From Brachionus rotundiformis (taxonomy: Eukaryota; Rotifera; Eurotatoria; Ploima; Brachionidae), in the NCBI GenBank assembly GCA_016802295.1, contig JAESIW010000115.1, forward strand, positions 1,851,995-1,915,994: a stretch of 64,000 nucleotides of DNA. Direction: 5' to 3'. This document shows, in pieces, positions 22,856 to 37,400 of the stretch. The notes beneath the pieces are model-generated. The model saw only the letters and a program-made list of their open reading frames with translations, searched no databases and was not told the origin of the DNA. Each line of letters starts with the position of its first letter. Within the stretch, counting starts at the first letter, position 1. The translations under genes were made by a program, and so were the position numbers.

Positions 22856-25800
22856 AAGAATTCTTTTTATCTATCTTAGAAAATATAATTCATATCTTTT
22901 GTTTAAGATTCACTCTTAGAGATTAATGTTAAATAATACGAAAAATAAATTTTGATTTATTCGTATTATTTGCATTAACTAACCATAAATTAGATAAAAA
23001 TAATGGTTTATTATATTTTTTTTTGTTGGTTAAAATAAATGAGCTGATAAATTTACATTTATATATTAAATTAAATTATTCTCAAATTTTTATATTTGAT
23101 AAGTAGTTTCTTACACAGGAAGGATTTTAACTTGAACTTCAAGACAATTTTTGGTTTCTTTTTACTATTTTTTTGATATAAAAAAATAAATATTCAATTG
23201 TTTTCTATTTAATAAGATGCTTAGTTCGATTCAAAAAAATAAAAACAAAGTATACAGGACCAACTGTTGATTAAATTAGAAAAAAACTATAATTATGATA
23301 TTAGAATTAAGTGAAACATAAAATATAAATTATAATTAAGGGCTTATATCAATTAAATTCAAGTATAGTGATTTTAAAAATTTATCAATTTTGATAATTT
23401 CCAAACTCAAATAATTCACTCAATCGGCTGACAGCGAGAAATTAAGCACACCGTAAATAAATTAAAAAATTAAGATAAAAATCTTAATTCATATTGGAAT
23501 TAAAATTTGAATAATTAAAATTTTTTGTTTTGATAAATTTGATTAGCCCGAGGGAAAAAATTCTAAAGCTCATTTGGTCATTATTGAATAATTTTGATGG
23601 ATAAAGTGCTTAAATGGGAAAATTTTGCTTAATTCCCTCGAACAAAGAAAAACCTATCTCTGGACTTAGTCAGCATTTTCCAGGATATATTTTTTAATTA
23701 ATACTCATAAATATTGAGCTTATTTTATAACAAGCTATTAGTGCATTTAGGAACGCAAAAAGGCTCATGAAAGGCTAGCATTAATATTTCAAATTAATTA
23801 AAAGTTTAATTTTCAGAAATAAAATTTAGCTTTACCAATTGTTATGAACTTAGAAAGAAAATAATTTTTTGTTGCCTTAAATTTTGGCCTAAGTAAAAAA
23901 TAAATAAAAATTAATTTCCTAAAATAAATCATTTTTGTGATTAGAGATTCCCATTGGAATACATAAATCAAAATTCAGTTAGTTCTTAAGACAACATGTT
24001 TAATTAAGATAAAATTTTTTGACTAGGTTAAGATTTAAAATCGGCACACGGACAGTTAAAGCACCAAGTCGAGACCTTTTCTAGCCAAGTACTCGAAATC
24101 TAATCAACTTGTCTAAACTACTCGGCTATTGATTAGTTTCGCTTGCTCAAGTGGAAAACTTATAATTTAAATATCCGTTTATAGGACCGGGGGCATTCAA
24201 TTATCAATAAGTTTTATCTTCGTCTTGTTCAAAAAAAAATTTTTTAAAATAATAAATAGCTCGAATGAGTAATGCAGCAGTTTGTTAATGAGATTGTGCT
24301 GATCAATCAATTATTTGAGGCTTCTTACCAGGCAAAATCAAGAAAAGGGAGATTAAACAGTCCGAGTAGCTCTACATGAACTGCTACATCCCTTTACATC
24401 TGTTCATTATTTGTCTATTCAAAGCTCAGCTCGGAGGTTACCATAATTCTAATTCAATTAATCTCTCTTTTGTTTAAGAGTTAAGCTGCACTAGAATAAT
24501 TTTTCAAGCTTAAAATTTAGATTAATTAATTATCTTCTAACAAAATTTATAACTTAGTAGCAAATAAAAATTTTATTTTATTTTGTGTTTAAGTTAACTA
24601 TCAATATTTGCCAGTGTACCATCAATTAATTCCAAAACTAATATTTTCTATCTTGGGTTTGAAGACGAGCACTTTGGCAAATAGAAGAAAAATACATTTA
24701 AGTTTAGATATTTGAAAATAAGATAAAAACTTAAGCAAAAATTAAATTAATTTAGATAATAGAGATTATTAGGTCAAGCAAGGACCGTAGTTAAGCTTTA
24801 ATGTTATTTGGGTGACCCAAAAATCTAAACATGCGGAACGATTACAAATTTTTTGATTATTTTATTGCTTAATAAAAAAAAAATATTTTATTTATCTCTT
24901 TTTTCATTTTTCTAGATATATATATTTGAAAATACTTTACAAGTTAATTATCTTTTCTAGTTTTTAAATTAAAATACAAACAATAAATTAGAAATAATTT
25001 TGTTTCAACACTTCATACCAAATGAATTGATTTCCCAAATATCGATCCAATGATAAATTCGAACAAATAATTAATTTAACTATAAATTATTTTTTATACA
25101 CAAAGTCAGCGTTTAAGTGCGATTTGGCAAGCAAATATCATAAACCAAGACTATTTGACTTATCTTACGGTATATGGCCTCTATAAATATGTTTCTTATT
25201 TGACTTTACCTTTAAATGCAGTAAGTATTAATTTTTTAATCTAATTCTATTATTTTCGTGTCCTAGATGCTTTTATCTTCTAGTGTCCAAGATATAGGCC
25301 AAATTAAAGCTTTGACATTTGCAGAGATTTGACAAATTTAAAGTCAAATGTGTCCATGAGACTTTTTCTAGTCAAATGTAGTAGAATTTTTTTTCGGAAC
25401 TAAAGGAAACAAAATCTAAACTATTTTCTTACGTAATAATTAAGCCCAAGGAAAAGGCTTTGTTTTTTTTTGTGAGTTTTTTGTCTTGTTTGGGTATTAT
25501 AGCTTGGCAAACAGATAAATTGTCGGTATTTAATTAAAGTTGACTTGAAAGAGAAATTGAGTACACCTTTAAGGAAAAAATAGTTTTGTCCATTCAGTGA
25601 CAATTTATTTATCTTATCTATTTGTAAATTCTAAACTTTTAATCAATTATTGATATTTATTTTGATCAATTTTTATTTATTTTTTACTTTGAAAAATTTA
25701 AAAATAATTTATTGCTTTTATTTAAATTTTTGCTTTGATATTTTACGAATAGTTAGAGTTAATCTTTGGGGCTTTCTATATCCTCAATGGATTTCTTGCT

Positions 25801-27749
25801 TCAAACTTCAAAAAAAACATGCCGTTTTTATCTATGGCAAATTGTTCTGACATTTTTTATATTTTAATTTAATTTATATGTTCATAAATAGAAAAATAGT
25901 AAAAAAGCCCAAATTAAGATGAGAAAAATGTTCGGATATGGCATCGAAGTCAGTCAGAATGATCTAAATATTAACTTTGGCAAGATTGGAGCAAGGAATT
26001 GATGCATTTTTGAAACTTATGTTAGAAAGATTGAACTAAATGGAATGACCAAATTCCATCCCAAGAAAAATTTTAAATAAATTAGAGAAAAAAGAAAGAC
26101 TTTTCTATTTGAATCAATTTCTAAACAAGTACCAAAAAGCAAGCAAATAGATGAGATATGTTTTTAAAGACTTTCAGGTAGAAGACTAGCAAAAAATTCA
26201 ATTAATTATGAATATTTTAAGTGTTTATTTTATTGTTTAAGGTAACAACTTGCTTTAGATTGAATTGAATGAAACATCTTTGAGAGTAAAATCATTTAGT
26301 TTATGTCTCAGTAGTTAAGTGTGTTCATAAAAGATATTTCATAACTTTTTAGATTAAAGTTTAATAACTTAAGGGTATTTGTGAATGGTCGAATAGATAC
26401 ATTCATTTAATTGTCTATTTGTTTTTCAAGTATATCAAGCGGAAATATTTAGATTGAATTTCTAGGACAATTGATTTCAATCGATTTAAATTAATTACAA
26501 ATAAATAAATAAATAAAATTTTTCTTAAGTAATAATTTATGGTAAAAATCCAATTTCATGGTATTTGATTCAAATATATGCATATGTATATATTAGAGCA
26601 AGTTTATCTCTTGTTTGGTAATCAAAATAGCAAAATGAATAGGTTTTAGAAGTTGAAAATTTTTCTCAAAAATTAAATTTCTCCGCATCCTAACCAAACT
26701 TTAATCGTCAAGATCCACTTAGAGAGGAAATTTTCCAAATCTTATCTTTTCTTAAATTATGTAATTAGTTTTTTTTTGTTATTTTTTTTTTCTGTATGTG
26801 TGTGAATTACTAGATTGGAAATTAAATTTTTAAAATTTTTCACATAATTTTAATTAGCTTATTTGTTGAGGAAAACAAAATCCGGTCAGATTTTCCGGAT
26901 TATCAACTTACCAACCTATTTAAGAGCGTTTAAGAGTCCAATTAAGATCTTAAGCCAAATTTTTCTGATCCATAAAGGCTCTCGAGTGCTGACCTAGTAC
27001 AGTGTAATCCTGTTGCACTTGAAGTGACATTTTGAAGCGCCGATTTGATCATTTGGTCAAGTATTCCATCAATTGCTGGCCAATTAATCATAATCAATCA
27101 CTTAGGCCGGATTGTCTTACGGAAGAGTGAGTTTCTCGAAGACTTCTGACATGTTAGCTGTCAACTAATTTCTACTGATTAAATTTATTGTTTTTATAAG
27201 CTCTTTTTTTTTTAATTAGTTTTTTATATGTCCTAAATTTTTGCTAAACAGGCAAGCACTTAGCTTGACATTAACCTGCATTTTAGAAATATGTTTCAAT
27301 GGAATCAAGTCCTTGACAACAAAGTGAACTTATTGAATTTGAAGCTAAACACAAATCGATCTTGATTTAAAACATTGATAAGCAATTGACGTATGGATGT
27401 TATCAATTTGCTTAGTGGTCCTTTGCCAAAGTATTCTCGGATAGCAGCAAGCGCTCCGAGCTGTAATTAAATTTTGGCCAAGTCATGAAACACGTATCAC
27501 CAATTATAAATATCTTTAGGAAATGTTTTCTCTATCACAAGGCCGTTCTTTGTTCAAAAATTTAATTTATTCCACTTTTTTCTGGCACTGCTCTCAACTA
27601 GGCCTTCTAATAAAGTTAGTAAAATAAAGCCAAATTATATAAACTTGAATATATATTTTTACTAGATTTTAATCAAAATTATAAATAATAAATAATTGTT
27701 TTTCTAAGGTTTTCTTTGCTTGTATGCCAAGCAAGTGGAAATCTTTTTC

Positions 27750-27778
27750 AAGACCCAGTATAAATAGAATTGGGTCTT
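27750..27778 (+). promoter_or_regulatory. TATA motif inside a perfect short palindrome (candidate promoter)
   Basis: AAGACCCA (27750-27757) and TGGGTCTT (27771-27778) are perfect inverted arms around a loop that contains TATAAATA (27759-27766). It lies about 720 bp upstream of the first recognised exon of the KASH-like gene. It could be its core promoter or a chance structure. Confidence 0.25.
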
Positions 27779-28484
27779 AATAGAGCATTGCGTAATTTGA
27801 AAAATCAAAAATGATCAAATACCAAATTTTGTTAAGTATCTTTGGCAAAAATTTTACTTAAGACACCAAAGTTGGACAAGATTTACGCCACTAGACACGC
27901 TTGTTTCCAAGCAAAAATCCTGGTCAAATATTTGAAAAATTTAAAAAAAGATGACTTGTGGGGGGGGGGGGCGATGAAATAAAAAATTTGGGCCAAATAT
28001 AGATAACTGTAATTACAAGCTTAAATTTAATAAAACTAATTAAAAAAATCTCTTTTTAAACTTTAATTATTTACATAATAGCCAGCTATAAAGTGAAAAA
28101 AATTAAGTAAAAATATATTTCTTGATACCAGTTTACTATTTTTCTTATCAGTCTATTTATCGGTTTAATCTATGATAAAAAAATAAATGGGTTTTATTAA
28201 ATTTTTTTTTCATATACATATTTTTTATTCTCTTATCATAAAACCAAGTTATTCGGTGTCATTGGCTGACGTTTGGACAAAAATTAACTTAATTTTTCTA
28301 TTTTTAGATTTTTAAAAGAAAAATTAAATTTTTCTTTTAGCCCGAAATGTTTGATTCATATCGTCATTTAATTAGAAATTAATTTATTATTTTTATTGAA
28401 TAATTTAATGACATGCAAAATAAAGCGATCAAGTAAGCGGAAGATAAATAAAGTTGGCAAATAATATTTTCTAATCAAACTTGT

Positions 28485-31400
28485 ATGCTTAGAAAAAGAA
28501 TGCAAAAATCAATGAGCGATTTGGTCTTGCACAAGTCGACCAGTAGTTTGGAAAAGCTTGATGACAATTTTTATGGAGCTTTTCAGCAACACTACGAGTT
28601 TTTGATGGACAAAGGCCTAATAGAGACTTGTCAAGTAAATTTTCACAAAAAAATAATCTGTTCCTAACCAAACTTAACACTACTGAACCCAAAGCATTCT
28701 GGCACTCAGAAGACAGACACCCAGAACTTAACCGCAAATGTGTCTTACCGCGAATTTATGCATCAATTCAATCAAATTAAAAATTGGCTCGATCAATTAA
28801 GGGGCTTTCGACTTACGAACAAAGCTTCCTCGAGCTTTTGTGAAAAATATTCCAATCAAGTAATTAAGTTTGATCTGAGGTCCCAGTGGATTTTTATTAT
28901 ATAACATATCGTGATTTTATATGCCATAAAAATCTACTCAAATATAAATATATATATATTTTTTTTTAAAAATAAATAAAGCTCATAAATTTTGTTCTAT
29001 TTTTTTATTTAATGATAATTTTTTAGGCTATTTACCAAGAAATTCTTAAGCGGTCGCCTCGCAGAGAACTACTGAACGAATACGCGTGCCATTTGATTAA
29101 GTATCATCCCAATTTGAAGCATGATGTTTTATCCAAACTGCACCACTTGAACAAACAGTGGAAATCAATCGAATCAATACTAACAAAGCGGTATTTTAAT
29201 CAAGACATGGCCAAAGGTAAATTTATCTTATCACTCATTCTGTACGAGATTAATCTCATATCGAAGATCTTGGCGAAGACTTGAAAAGCTTTCAATTGTG
29301 GCTAGCCACAGTTGAAAATTTGCTTGAAAATTTGTCAATAAAACCCGAATGGACATTGTCCGAAATCGAACACTCTCTAAACGAGCACAAGGTATTATTT
29401 CCGGATCCTAGACAATTTTCTCCTTAGTAATTTAATATTTCTATAGTGTCTACAAAGTGATATCGAATCTCATGCAAAGATAATCAATTCGGTGCTTAAA
29501 TTGAGCGCCAAATTGAACCAAGAGCACAAAGAGTACGCCGTACTGTACGAGAATGGAATGTATCTACAGAACAAATGGCATTGTCTGTGGCTAAAAAGTC
29601 TCGAATGGCAGTGTAGACTAGAACAAGAAGTAAATCGCAAGAAAAAGGTATTTATACAAATATATTTATATACACATTTTTTTATCTTTTAATAAATATT
29701 TATCAATTAATGATTATTTATTTTTAAATACGACCTTTATTTGTATATAATAGAAATAGATTTATTATAGAAAGATTAACAAGCATTTTAGTTTAAAATT
29801 TTTTTTTAATACTTCCAAGCTGTACTTAATCTTAAGTATATAATTATTCAAATCAATCAAATTTAGGAAATTGTTGGCTAAGCGAGATTTTGGCCATTGT
29901 TCTACAATTAGGCTAAATCTAGTATCATTTATATGCAATTTTGCGTATCTAGCTTAGTATTTTATCAAGCTCTCTCTCTTGATTTTCATAATTACAGATC
30001 AGACAAGTGGAAGACCTGTCCTGTCAATTCTATGCGATTAGACTCAGTACGGCTCACTTAGTCTCTAATTCACTTTTCCTCTTAATTGTATTTGTCTACC
30101 ATAAAAATTTCACCTCATTAATCGGAATTTTAATTTGCATCCCACTACTTGGTTGCTCAATAGTTTGTTTAATCGATTTTTTGGCCTGGATCAATAAGGC
30201 TCGAACAGGTAAATTTCAGTATGTAGCTACAATGTAGACGATGTAGTCTAATAAATTATGTTATGTTATATTTTTTTGAACACTTAAAACTCTGTAATTA
30301 TCAAGTACCCACTAGATTAAAAATATTAAATCAAATTATTTTTTATCAGATAGGTTTTTTTTTCACATTTTTAGTATTTTTATTTTAATCAATTTAAAAG
30401 ACTGATAAAAAATTAGAAAAAATAGTCACTTTTTGTACTTTTTGTTATAAAGAGATGACAATCGCTCATTAAAAGCAAATAATAAATAAAGAGGGTCATG
30501 TTTTTGATTGACAAACATCGAATCTAAACTATTTTGTTTTGGTGTTGGTCATATTTCGAATGATAAATCTAAGTATGGTCAAAAGCTGATAAACAAATAA
30601 GACGATAACATGTTTAATCATATGGTTAAGGAATTCGACTAGCAAATCTTGGTGAGAAATGCGACCACCAAAATGCACTAACCTCAATAGCGATATCAAC
30701 AACAACCAAAAAAACATGATAACTATATTTAAGTATTTGGTCACTTATCATGCAAGTTGTTTAAGCATTGATTTATGCCAAAGAGTGCTACTTAAAAAAG
30801 TTTTTAACAAAGTTTAATGAATAGCCCAGCGTGAATTGCAAATAGCTTGATTGTTGACTTTGTAAAACAGTGGTCAGCAGTCTGGCTGTTGCTCATGTAT
30901 TCCAATTAAGTATCCTGCATGTCAATAGACGCTTTTTATTTAGGCAAATAGGTATTATTCGGATATATCACGCATTAAAAATAAAGAAATACAATTTCGG
31001 TCATTAGGCTTTTGAAAAAAATATATATAAAAAAATAATATATATATATATATATATATATATTTATGAAAATAAACTCGTATTAAATTTGCATTCATAT
31101 TTTAATTTAAATTTTTTTAATATTTTATTTTCTTTAGACCAAATTTAGGTTATGCAATTCTAAATAATTTCTCAGACACTCTAAATCCAAGCTTAATCTC
31201 TACGCTTCGGAAACTATCAAAAATCAATCGATTCTTATGCAACCCGTTCAAACTCTAATCAAAACATAAAATATTTGATAAGTTTATTTATTAGAAATAA
31301 ATTTGTTTTTCTTTATATTCATTAAAACATATCCTTATACTTTTTTAAGTATTCAATGCCATTTAGAAACCAAAATACTGCGGGGCTTCTTGTCAAAATA

Positions 31401-34400
31401 AAGCTCTTTATACTCTCTTTTTCTTAGATCACCTTTCAAGTCCGATCTCAAAATGAGTCCACTCTATAGGGCTTCCTCTCTGTGAATCCAGTCCTATTTA
31501 GCCCAGTCCAGTTCTCAGTAAGACCTTTTTTTAGGCCAATTTCCTACTCTTTGTGTTTCTTTAATTTTCGAATTTTTCTAAATTTTCAATCAAAAAATTC
31601 TGCTAATTTTTTACTCAAAAATAAGTTTAATTAAAATTGTAATAATCAAACGTATTTAGATAAGTAAAGTATGTTTTTAATTCTCGATTAATTGTTCCCT
31701 AGGCATACTAAAATCTTTATTAAAATAGTACTTTTGATTACGATTTAAATTAAAATTTCTTTTCTTTTCTTTAAAATAATTCGTATAATTATTTTTTTTC
31801 TATATATTTTACATATTTTATTTTCTTATTCTAAAATTTAGTACAATATTTACAAAATTAAATTCAAACTTTTTTAAAAATATGTCTTAAGGTCTAGTAA
31901 TATTAATTTTTTACTCTAGAGTATTTTAATCATTAATTTAATTTATTCAAGGAAGAGCAATTTTTTATATTCTTTCTTTCAGAGATTATCGATTTAAAAA
32001 AAAAATAATTTTCATCCAAATATTTGATATAAATTATATATTATAACAAAAAAGGTAGTTTTAGAAACGTCACGTAATTAAAACAAAGCAAAAAAAAGAA
32101 AAGGCTAAATTGATTTTAAGGTGGTCATTTGAAATCTGTGACAGTAATTAAATTTTATACTCATTTAAAAATTTTAATTTAAAATAGAAAAAAAAACTTC
32201 TTAATTAGTAAGACAAGAGTCAAAAAATTTTAACAAGATAGACTTTGATTTGGCTAGCTTACCACTATTTGGTAACTGAATACAGAAGCTAATCAAAAAG
32301 CAAATAATCGGATTTGAGGCAAAGATTACCATAAAAAAAAAGGATTAAGGCCGATCAAAATAACATAATTCATTATTGCCATTTAATTAGTAGGTCTCGA
32401 ATTGTCTGACTAGATCGAGTGTCCTCTAATGCTGAGAAACGAGTTTAATTGTTATTACACTCATTAAAATCTGGGCCGATACATTTTTAATATATTCAGC
32501 AAGCTTAGAACATTTATATTTAATTACCCGCAATTAAATCACACTATAAAATAAGCTAGATTAAGGACTTAAATGATCCATTTTAAAATTATTGTGTATA
32601 GGATCTATTAGATTGGAATTATTCATTATATTTTATTTAAATTTATCTTTCTGTTTCACTAACAATCACTTCCTATATAAATCATTTTTGATGTGGCAAT
32701 TATTGTCCCGCGACAACTTGATTAATTAAAATTTAAATTTGACATTCTTGAATTTTTGAGAGTAATTAAATAGAATATACATATTTAGCCTAGGGTTTTA
32801 CAAGTATGCATAGACAAGATTGTATCTTTAAGTAAATAGTTAAATTTAGGTCTAGAGCTGAATAACCTTTGACAAAAAATAAAATTTAAAACTATCTAAA
32901 ATTTGTTATAAAGTTTTATTAAATTTTTATTGCTTGATAAATGGACCATTGGCAAAGTCGATCGAGAAGCCACTATGACCATTTCTGTTACAACAATCGC
33001 TTTTAGAGTGAGTCTAAACTGAGTCTATTCGCGATTAGCCTTCGGGTTGTTTGTTCAAGATCAGTCTAGGATAATTATTTTATTACCTCAAGATAATTAA
33101 AAAAAAAAGTAACATCAGTTCATGTGTACAGACAATATAAAACCGGTCGATGGTCTCATTTAAATTAAAAATAAAAAAAAATTATTAACTTTTATTTTAT
33201 GCGCCAATGAGCTCATGGAACAGTTGGCAATGAGTTTATCGATTTTAGAAGAGCTTGATAAAAATATCACTAATTAATTTTGTCATTAACATTTAAATAT
33301 TGAGGTTTTGTAATTTCCTAGTAAAAATTAGCGCCCCGAGAGCCTCAGCATAGGTAAGCTACTCGTTTAATAAATGATCTTTCAATCAAATATTTATTGA
33401 AAGGTTTTTGTTGAATATCTAGATAAGATAGATTTATTTATTTTCCAAAACTTAAGAGGTAAACAGTGCATTTTTTTTTGTTTATTCAGCTATTGAAAAT
33501 TTTAACACTTTTAATTGGGAAAAATATCATGGGCTTAAGAAAATATTTTAAGCTCGTTACGCATTTGGATTAATTGTGGTGAGAGAGCCAAATTTTGAAA
33601 TTAAAAAAATCTCAAGATTAGGTCAATATTTTAAAAAGTTAAAGACTCAATTAAAAAAAATCAAATTGGAATTATTTGGCAATGAGCTGCAGCAGCAGGT
33701 AGGCTAAGTCTATCTAGAAGAGTCTGATCAGGTACAATCTTGTTTTCTCTTTGACAAATATCAATGAAGAAAAACCGTGTTAAACAAAAACTTTACCTTG
33801 TTAATTTTTTTTTTTAAATTACAAAAATTAAGCACTTAATAAGCATTATTTAGGACTGAATGGTTTCATTACCATAAGAAATACCTAACTTCAAATCACA
33901 TAAACTTTTCGACAAGACCCTCCACTTTTTTAATATCATCAAGATTTTTGTTTCAAAAAATGAAATAAGAAGCTTTAATTAGAAAAAATTTCAATTAAAA
34001 GTTGTGTAACTTTTATTTAAATAGAACTAAATTATAAAATATATATACATATATATTTATATATAAGAAAATATATCGCCTTATGGACTTTTGTTTGCGC
34101 TAGAAGACAGATGGATAGATAAGTGCTATTTATTTATTTACCTAGGTCTAATTAGATAGAGGTAAATCGATAAAAATGTGACATTTATTGAATTTTCAAA
34201 AGCTTTTTTTCTCATTTCTACACTCTTGAGCTTTCTAAAGCATTCCCATAATTAAAATTTTTCTTCCAAGGTACAAATTAGAGACGCTTCGGATCAAAAA
34301 AGCCACTCAAGTGAGCCAAACACATGCATTGTTAAAACCGGACACTCTCTAGACAACCTGACCAAATTGAGTTTCCAGTGCACAGATCAAACCGAATACC

Positions 34401-37400
34401 AAAACGATGATATAATTCCCTTTGACGAGTCCGAGTACGAGAAAATTCTGACCAGCTCTACGGCAACCACGCTAAATATTAGGCCCAATAAGAAATTTTA
34501 TCCAAGCAATTCTTTGGTCTATTTGAACTATTTGAAAGAATCGTTTGCCAACGATCCCAGAAAAACCATGTCGTGCACAAATATATTCGAAAGTTGCGAG
34601 CTTAGGCGCAAAATTCCGACCAGTCTGACCGAGTCCGAGATATCCAAGCGGGTGGATATGTTGGACAGGCGCAAAAAACGCCACTTCACCAACCACATAA
34701 CCAACGACCTAAGCTACTACTACTCTCTCACCAATGTCAAATACTACAGCTTGGAAGACGACGAGGAAAATGGATCCGACTCGGCGTCGGACGTGTCCGA
34801 CATTCCTTCAGTCGAACAGAGCAAAAAGTCCGACTCCTCATCGTCCATATCCTCACTGGACCTCAGCTACCAGAAACCCACAATCTACAAATATCCAACC
34901 AATCGCTCCATAAGCGAGTACAATCTTAGACAATCTCGAAATCGAGTATTTAAAAGATATGTAAATAAAAAATACTCTGTGATTAGGAGAAAAAAGCCCA
35001 TTGACCTAAATGAAACAGGTGGACATGATGCTGACCTAGACGACAATTTAGAGGAGGCCGACGACTTGAACTTGGATGATTACGACTATGACAATTCCCA
35101 TGAATTGGTCGACTATGATCGACACCATTTAGCTTATGGCTGCAATGGTAAAAAGTCATTGCGCAAATTGAACACGACCGCGACCAGTGCCTACGATACG
35201 TGTTCCAATTTGAGCAATGAGATGACCAGTAGTGAGAAAGCGTTCAGGGCTAAGAGTGGCCGCTCGAGCAGTGGAAACGCCAGTGGTGACTTCAATGAAG
35301 ACTATTCAAGCCAAATTCAAGTCATTTCTTTCACTGAGTCATCTAATTTTGACAATTATGAGCCGAGTAAGTTGGGTTTTAAATGAAGCGTAGAAATTTA
35401 TAAAATTTTATTATCATTAATATATCTAATAAATATTTTAAACAAGTGTTTTTATTATTTTTTTTAAGTAAATGAGGCAAAAGAGATCGATAAGACCGAG
35501 CCAAGCACAATTGTGATAGAGAGAAATGAGCCCGTATTAGTGGGAGTGGACGAGACCAGCACCACGAATACGGACGTGTCCGATCCGCACTGGGACGGAT
35601 ACACCGTAAGATGGAGAAAAATTATCTTTATTTATTTTTTATTTATATTTATTTGTGTTAAAGAGCTCGCCATTTTACAGCAATTCAGTAACTGTGGACG
35701 ATTTTTGCTTCAGTGACAAAAATCAACCAGTGTTGCCGTGGGACGAGCTATTTTTTGAACTAGATCCAAACGAGGACATACCAATAAAGACAAATGTAAG
35801 ATTAATTAGTTTTGATTTAAAAAATAATCTAAATTTAATAGTTTTGTTTTTAATTTTTTCTTTTTTTTTATTTTATTTTTTGGTTTGAAATTTATCTTTA
35901 GGAAAAAATCTTTCCAACAATTAAGTCTGGATAATGTTTGGTAAATATTGACTCAACAAAACCCTTGTTGCATAATATGCCAATTTAACGAATCGTAAAT
36001 ATTTATAATAAAAAAATAAAACAGATAGTTTTGATTGTGATGAAAAATATTGTTTTTAAAATCGATAAATCAGTGTCAAAAAAAATTAAAATAATCAGTC
36101 CTAGGTTTGACTTGTTTACTTCAACTAGGACTTTATTAATTAGTTTCCTCGGAAAAACAAAATTATTTATTTTTTTTTCTTGATGTGTTTATTTTGACAT
36201 GATTTACCTTGTCAGTTTGATAAGTTAAGTTCCCAAGGCATTTGGCGGGCGTTTTAGAAAATTTTAAAATCATTTAAAAGCTAATAAAACTCAAGGTTGG
36301 TAATTGCATTTCAAATGCACCGAAGTTTGCTTTTGGATTAAGCTTTACTAATTCGATGACCAATAGTTTATTTGGTAAAGAATAGAAATTAATTGTTTCT
36401 ATACAATTTCAATACAAATGTGGCCTTTGTTTAGGAACAAATTTAATTAAATATTGATCTTATCTGACTAGAATGAGAACATTCTACAAAATTAATGGCC
36501 ACTTGATAATTAATTACCTTGAAAAAGTTTGTTTTTAAAAAATTTTTTGAATATTTTTCCAAATTAAATTGAAACTAGTATCAAATTTGTTTTAAATAAA
36601 AACGAGCTTAAGCTAAATTAGTTGATCATTTATTCTAAATGAGATCTAAAAATAATTTATTTTAAAGAATCTATTAAGAGAATTTTTCTGATTAAATTTT
36701 TATCAATGATAAATTTAATATTTATTTTAAATTTAGGGCATAATGCGTAAAATATAATAGAGCCTGTCAAGATTATTTTTTGATAAATTTTTTAATCTGA
36801 ATTTTCGCTCAGTTATTTAAACTCGTTCCATGAACCATCTTATAGATATCTTCTCATATTTAAATATTACCTGTAACAATTTTACTACTATTTAAGCTTT
36901 TTTTTATATACATTTATAACAAAAGTATAAATTCAAAAATTATGTTATATAATAGATAGTAAATTTTTTTCATTTGAAATAATAAACTGATAATTAAGAG
37001 TTAAATTTTTATTGTTAAATTACACAAAATACAGAAATGATTTTAAAATATATTATTTTTTTTTCTCAATTTACTCATTAGTTTTAATTTAATGAAGTTT
37101 ATAACGATTCAAAAAAACTTTCTTAACCTCTTAAGGGTAGTAGGTGCACTCTCCAGCCACTAAATTCAATCAATCTTATTTTGAATTACATTGGTTTATA
37201 ATTAAATAAAATAATTAATTATTCCTAGCCAACTTTCATCACTTAATATTAATGGTATTTCCATTAATCATTTCTAAATTTGCTCAAACAAATTTTCTGA
37301 ATAACAGATAATAAAAAATTTTTAAAAATTAAAATTTAAATTTTTTATTATTTTTTTTAATTTAAGACTATCCAGTACACATCACCAAGACAACGGATCC

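Larger units (their letters stand above)
14716..28484. other. Gene-poor AT-rich region of about 13.8 kb
   Basis: No gene could be supported here. It separates the BEN gene (leaving to the left) from the KASH-like gene (starting at the right), so distal regulatory DNA is expected. It contains (TC)n at 14909-14925, a hairpin at 15071-15137, inverted CCAAT boxes near 15460, a duplicated 61-bp element (15617-15677 and 16388-16448), a compositional island at 22590-22855 and a G12 run at 27960-27971. The ORFs present are short and compositionally like noise. Confidence 0.5.
29648..34270 (+). other. 4.6-kb intron of the KASH-like gene
   Basis: The exon ending at 29647 (phase 0) joins in frame to 34271. 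The intron holds a candidate cassette exon (29998-30208), a TA microsatellite (31037-31063) and less A/T-rich patches near 31160-31260, 31380-31530 and 32940-33070 that I cannot identify. Confidence 0.6.

Noticed and set aside
27960..27971. Run of 12 G as a possible G-quadruplex or assembly artefact
   Set aside because: It is a single homopolymer with no further G tracts. It was noted only as a simple repeat that may be length-variable.
30529..30744. Minus-strand 71-codon hydrophobic ORF in the long intron
   Set aside because: T/A-rich sequence readily encodes hydrophobic residues. No splice context or conserved motif supports it.
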